A DNA stretch of 64,000 nucleotides, from contig JAJFKX010000005.1 of NCBI GenBank assembly GCA_021772985.1, positions 1-64,000 on the forward strand, written 5' to 3'. Shown piece after piece: positions 62,245 to 64,000 of the stretch (position 1 is the first letter of the stretch; each line of letters starts with the position of its first letter). The position numbers were made by a program, and so were the translations under genes. The notes beneath the pieces are model-generated. The model was not told the origin of the DNA, made no database searches, and saw only the letters and a program-made list of their open reading frames with translations. The DNA is from Gammaproteobacteria bacterium (GTDB lineage: Bacteria; Pseudomonadota; Gammaproteobacteria; Xanthomonadales; Wenzhouxiangellaceae).

Positions 62245-64000
62245 CTACAGCGTTCCCTGGTTAAAAATCACAAATGCAGCGATGAGCACAATCAATCCGA
62301 TGATCATCACAAAGGCGTAATGGTATAGATAACCCGATTGCAAATGCCGGAAAAAACCGGCCAGTCTGCCAACAATTCCGGCCGAACCATTAACCAATAA
62401 ACCGTCAATCAGACCTGCATCGCCGAATCGCCACAGGCCCTTGCCCAGCTTCAAACTGCCACGGGCAAACACGAATTGATAAACCTCATCAAACCAATAC
62501 TTTTTATCCAGCATCCTTTGAATTGGTGACAATGTCTGTGCAAACCAGGTCGCCAACTGTGGCTTCCAGTACCAGATCAAAACCGCAGCCGCACTACCCA
62601 ACGCCACCAGCCAGAAAACCGGTGTAACAAAAGCATGCAGCGCCATCGCCATTGGCCCATGGAAATGGTGACCAATCTCGGCAAGCACATCATTGTTCGG
62701 GCTTACCTGAATAGCATCCTGAAAAAACCCACCAAATAACATCGGTTCAACAGTGAAATAACCAATAAATACCGATGGTATTGCCAGCAACACCAATGGC
62801 ACCGTGACCACCAATGGCGACTCATGTAAATGTGAACGCACAGATTCTTCTATGCGTTCCTTACCATGAAAAGTCAGGAACAGTAATCTCAAGCTATATA
62901 AGGCAGTAACTACCACGCCCAGCAACACACACCAATAGGCGAAACCAGCGCCTGGCCGTTGGGCAAGATGCACTGCTTCAATAATCAAATCCTTGGAATA
63001 AAATCCGGAGAAGAACGGCACGCCCATCAATGCCAACGAACCAAGCCATGCCGTGATAAAGGTCACTGGCATGTACTTCCGCAAGCCACCCATTTCACGC
63101 ATATCCTGGCGATGATGCATGGCAATAATCACTGAGCCCGCACCCAAAAACAGTAACGCCTTGAAAAAGGCATGAGTCATCAGATGAAAGATAGCCGCTG
63201 AATACGCCGAAGCGCCCAATGCAACCGTCATATAACCTAGCTGTGACAAGGTCGAATAAGCTACTACCCGTTTGATATCGTTTTGCACCAGACCAATCAG
63301 GCCCATAAACAATGCGGTAATCGCGCCGATTACCAGCACAAAGCTCAACGCCACTTCCGACAATTCAAACAACGGCGACATCCGCGCCACCATAAAGATA
63401 CCGGCGGTTACCATGGTCGCGGCATGAATAAGGGCGGAAATAGGGGTCGGGCCTTCCATCGAATCCGGCAGCCACACGTGCAGTGGTGCTTGTGCAGATT
63501 TACCCATCGCACCAATAAACAGGCAAATACAAATAAATGTCAGCAGTGACCACTCGACACCTGGAAAAATACTGATGGTATTGGTCACAGCATCCGGCGC
63601 TTTTGCAAAAATTTCGGCATAATCCAGCGTGCCGAATGTGGCCACGATAGCGGCAATACCTAACAGAAAACCGAAATCACCAACCCGGTTAACCAGAAAG
63701 GCTTTCAGGTTGGCAAAAATAGCTGACTCTTTCTTGAACCAAAACCCGATCAGCAGGTATGAGACCAGCCCAACTGCTTCCCAGCCAAAAAACAGTTGCA
63801 GGAAATTATTCGACATTACCAGCATTAACATTGAAAACGTGAATAATGCGATATAGCTGAAGAAACGCTGATAACCGGGATCATCACGCATGTAACCGAT
63901 GGTGTAGATGTGTACCATCAGTGACACGAAAGTCACGACCGTCATCATAACAACCGTTAAACTGTCAATTAAAAACCCGATTTCGAACTTGATACCATCG
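62245..64000 (-). CDS. nuoL: NADH-quinone oxidoreductase subunit L (5' part outside window)
   Basis: The frame stays open to the right edge: the codons before 63948 read DGIKFEIGFLIDSLTVV, so the true start lies beyond the window. The visible 585 residues include IGYMRDDPGYQRFFSYIALF, FGWEAVGLVSYLLIGFW with the key Glu, MGKSAQAPLHVWLPDSMEGP with the pumping Lys, and KRVVAYSTLSQLGYM. The C-terminal amphipathic lateral helix is included, ending at a normal stop. It pumps protons at the far end of the complex I membrane arm. Confidence 0.97.
   Translation of the reverse strand, partial: DGIKFEIGFLIDSLTVVMMTVVTFVSLMVHIYTIGYMRDDPGYQRFFSYIALFTFSMLMLVMSNNFLQLFFGWEAVGLVSYLLIGFWFKKESAIFANLKAFLVNRVGDFGFLLGIAAIVATFGTLDYAEIFAKAPDAVTNTISIFPGVEWSLLTFICICLFIGAMGKSAQAPLHVWLPDSMEGPTPISALIHAATMVTAGIFMVARMSPLFELSEVALSFVLVIGAITALFMGLIGLVQNDIKRVVAYSTLSQLGYMTVALGASAYSAAIFHLMTHAFFKALLFLGAGSVIIAMHHRQDMREMGGLRKYMPVTFITAWLGSLALMGVPFFSGFYSKDLIIEAVHLAQRPGAGFAYWCVLLGVVVTALYSLRLLFLTFHGKERIEESVRSHLHESPLVVTVPLVLLAIPSVFIGYFTVEPMLFGGFFQDAIQVSPNNDVLAEIGHHFHGPMAMALHAFVTPVFWLVALGSAAAVLIWYWKPQLATWFAQTLSPIQRMLDKKYWFDEVYQFVFARGSLKLGKGLWRFGDAGLIDGLLVNGSAGIVGRLAGFFRHLQSGYLYHYAFVMIIGLIVLIAAFVIFNQGTL

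Overview
The window looks like chromosome of a Gram-negative gammaproteobacterium. The evidence is a complete rimP-nusA-infB-rbfA-truB-rpsO-pnp operon, the end of a proton-pumping NADH dehydrogenase operon (nuoL-nuoM-nuoN), a Kdo kinase with a family 9 glycosyltransferase for LPS core, DsbB, CrcB, RNase D, and an initiator tRNA almost identical to that of E. coli. Linkage of nuo to rimP-nusA recalls Xanthomonadales-like groups and their marine relatives; this lineage guess is inference. No prophage, CRISPR array, plasmid gene or complete insertion sequence was seen.

Layout. 0-4 kb: the end of one secreted protein and a complete M14 carboxypeptidase with the same C-terminal module, plus a coupled exported protein. 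4-8 kb: methyltransferase, a coupled SDR-HIT-CrcB trio, a peptide transporter and an FmdB protein. 8.4-15.2 kb: an ECF sigma factor, a giant anti-sigma/VWA-like fusion and a large exported partner. 15.2-24.4 kb: housekeeping and exported genes (DUF1801, peroxiredoxin-like, class II DAHP synthase, DsbB, HutH, an FGE-fold protein, RNase D, a propeller-like protein). 24.5-30.1 kb: tRNA-Arg, queuosine-precursor transporter, PhyH oxygenase, alpha/beta hydrolase, a REP-associated transposase, and LPS core genes. 30.3-33.1 kb: DUF6165 and an OmpA-family protein. 33.2-41.9 kb: the translation/transcription operon on the minus strand, with candidate RNA control elements before rimP, rpsO and pnp. 42.2-48 kb: RtcB, VOC protein, aldo/keto reductase, prolyl oligopeptidase, a small GIY-YIG protein and tRNA-fMet beside a REPIN-like repeat. 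48.2-58.8 kb: an eight-gene electron-transfer operon. 59.1-64 kb: nuoN, nuoM and a truncated nuoL.

The most unusual content is the 48.2-58.8 kb operon. It encodes three multiheme c-type cytochromes (5, 4 and 10 CXXCH motifs), an outer-membrane beta-barrel, a membrane-anchored flavin/2Fe-2S reductase, a two-b-heme membrane cytochrome, and a protein that joins two cyclic-nucleotide-binding domains to four 4Fe-4S cluster motifs. The ten-heme cytochrome has a conserved-looking Cys-rich N-terminus that can only be reached from a CTG codon overlapping the stop of the gene before it. Together they could form an electron route across the envelope that is gated by a cyclic nucleotide; substrate and direction are unknown. 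The block separates nuoN from tRNA-fMet and rimP, which suggests insertion into an older nuo/tRNA-fMet/rimP-nusA arrangement.

Many starts were moved from the longest reading frame to a codon supported by a Shine-Dalgarno sequence or a stop/start overlap; the reasons are given in each entry.
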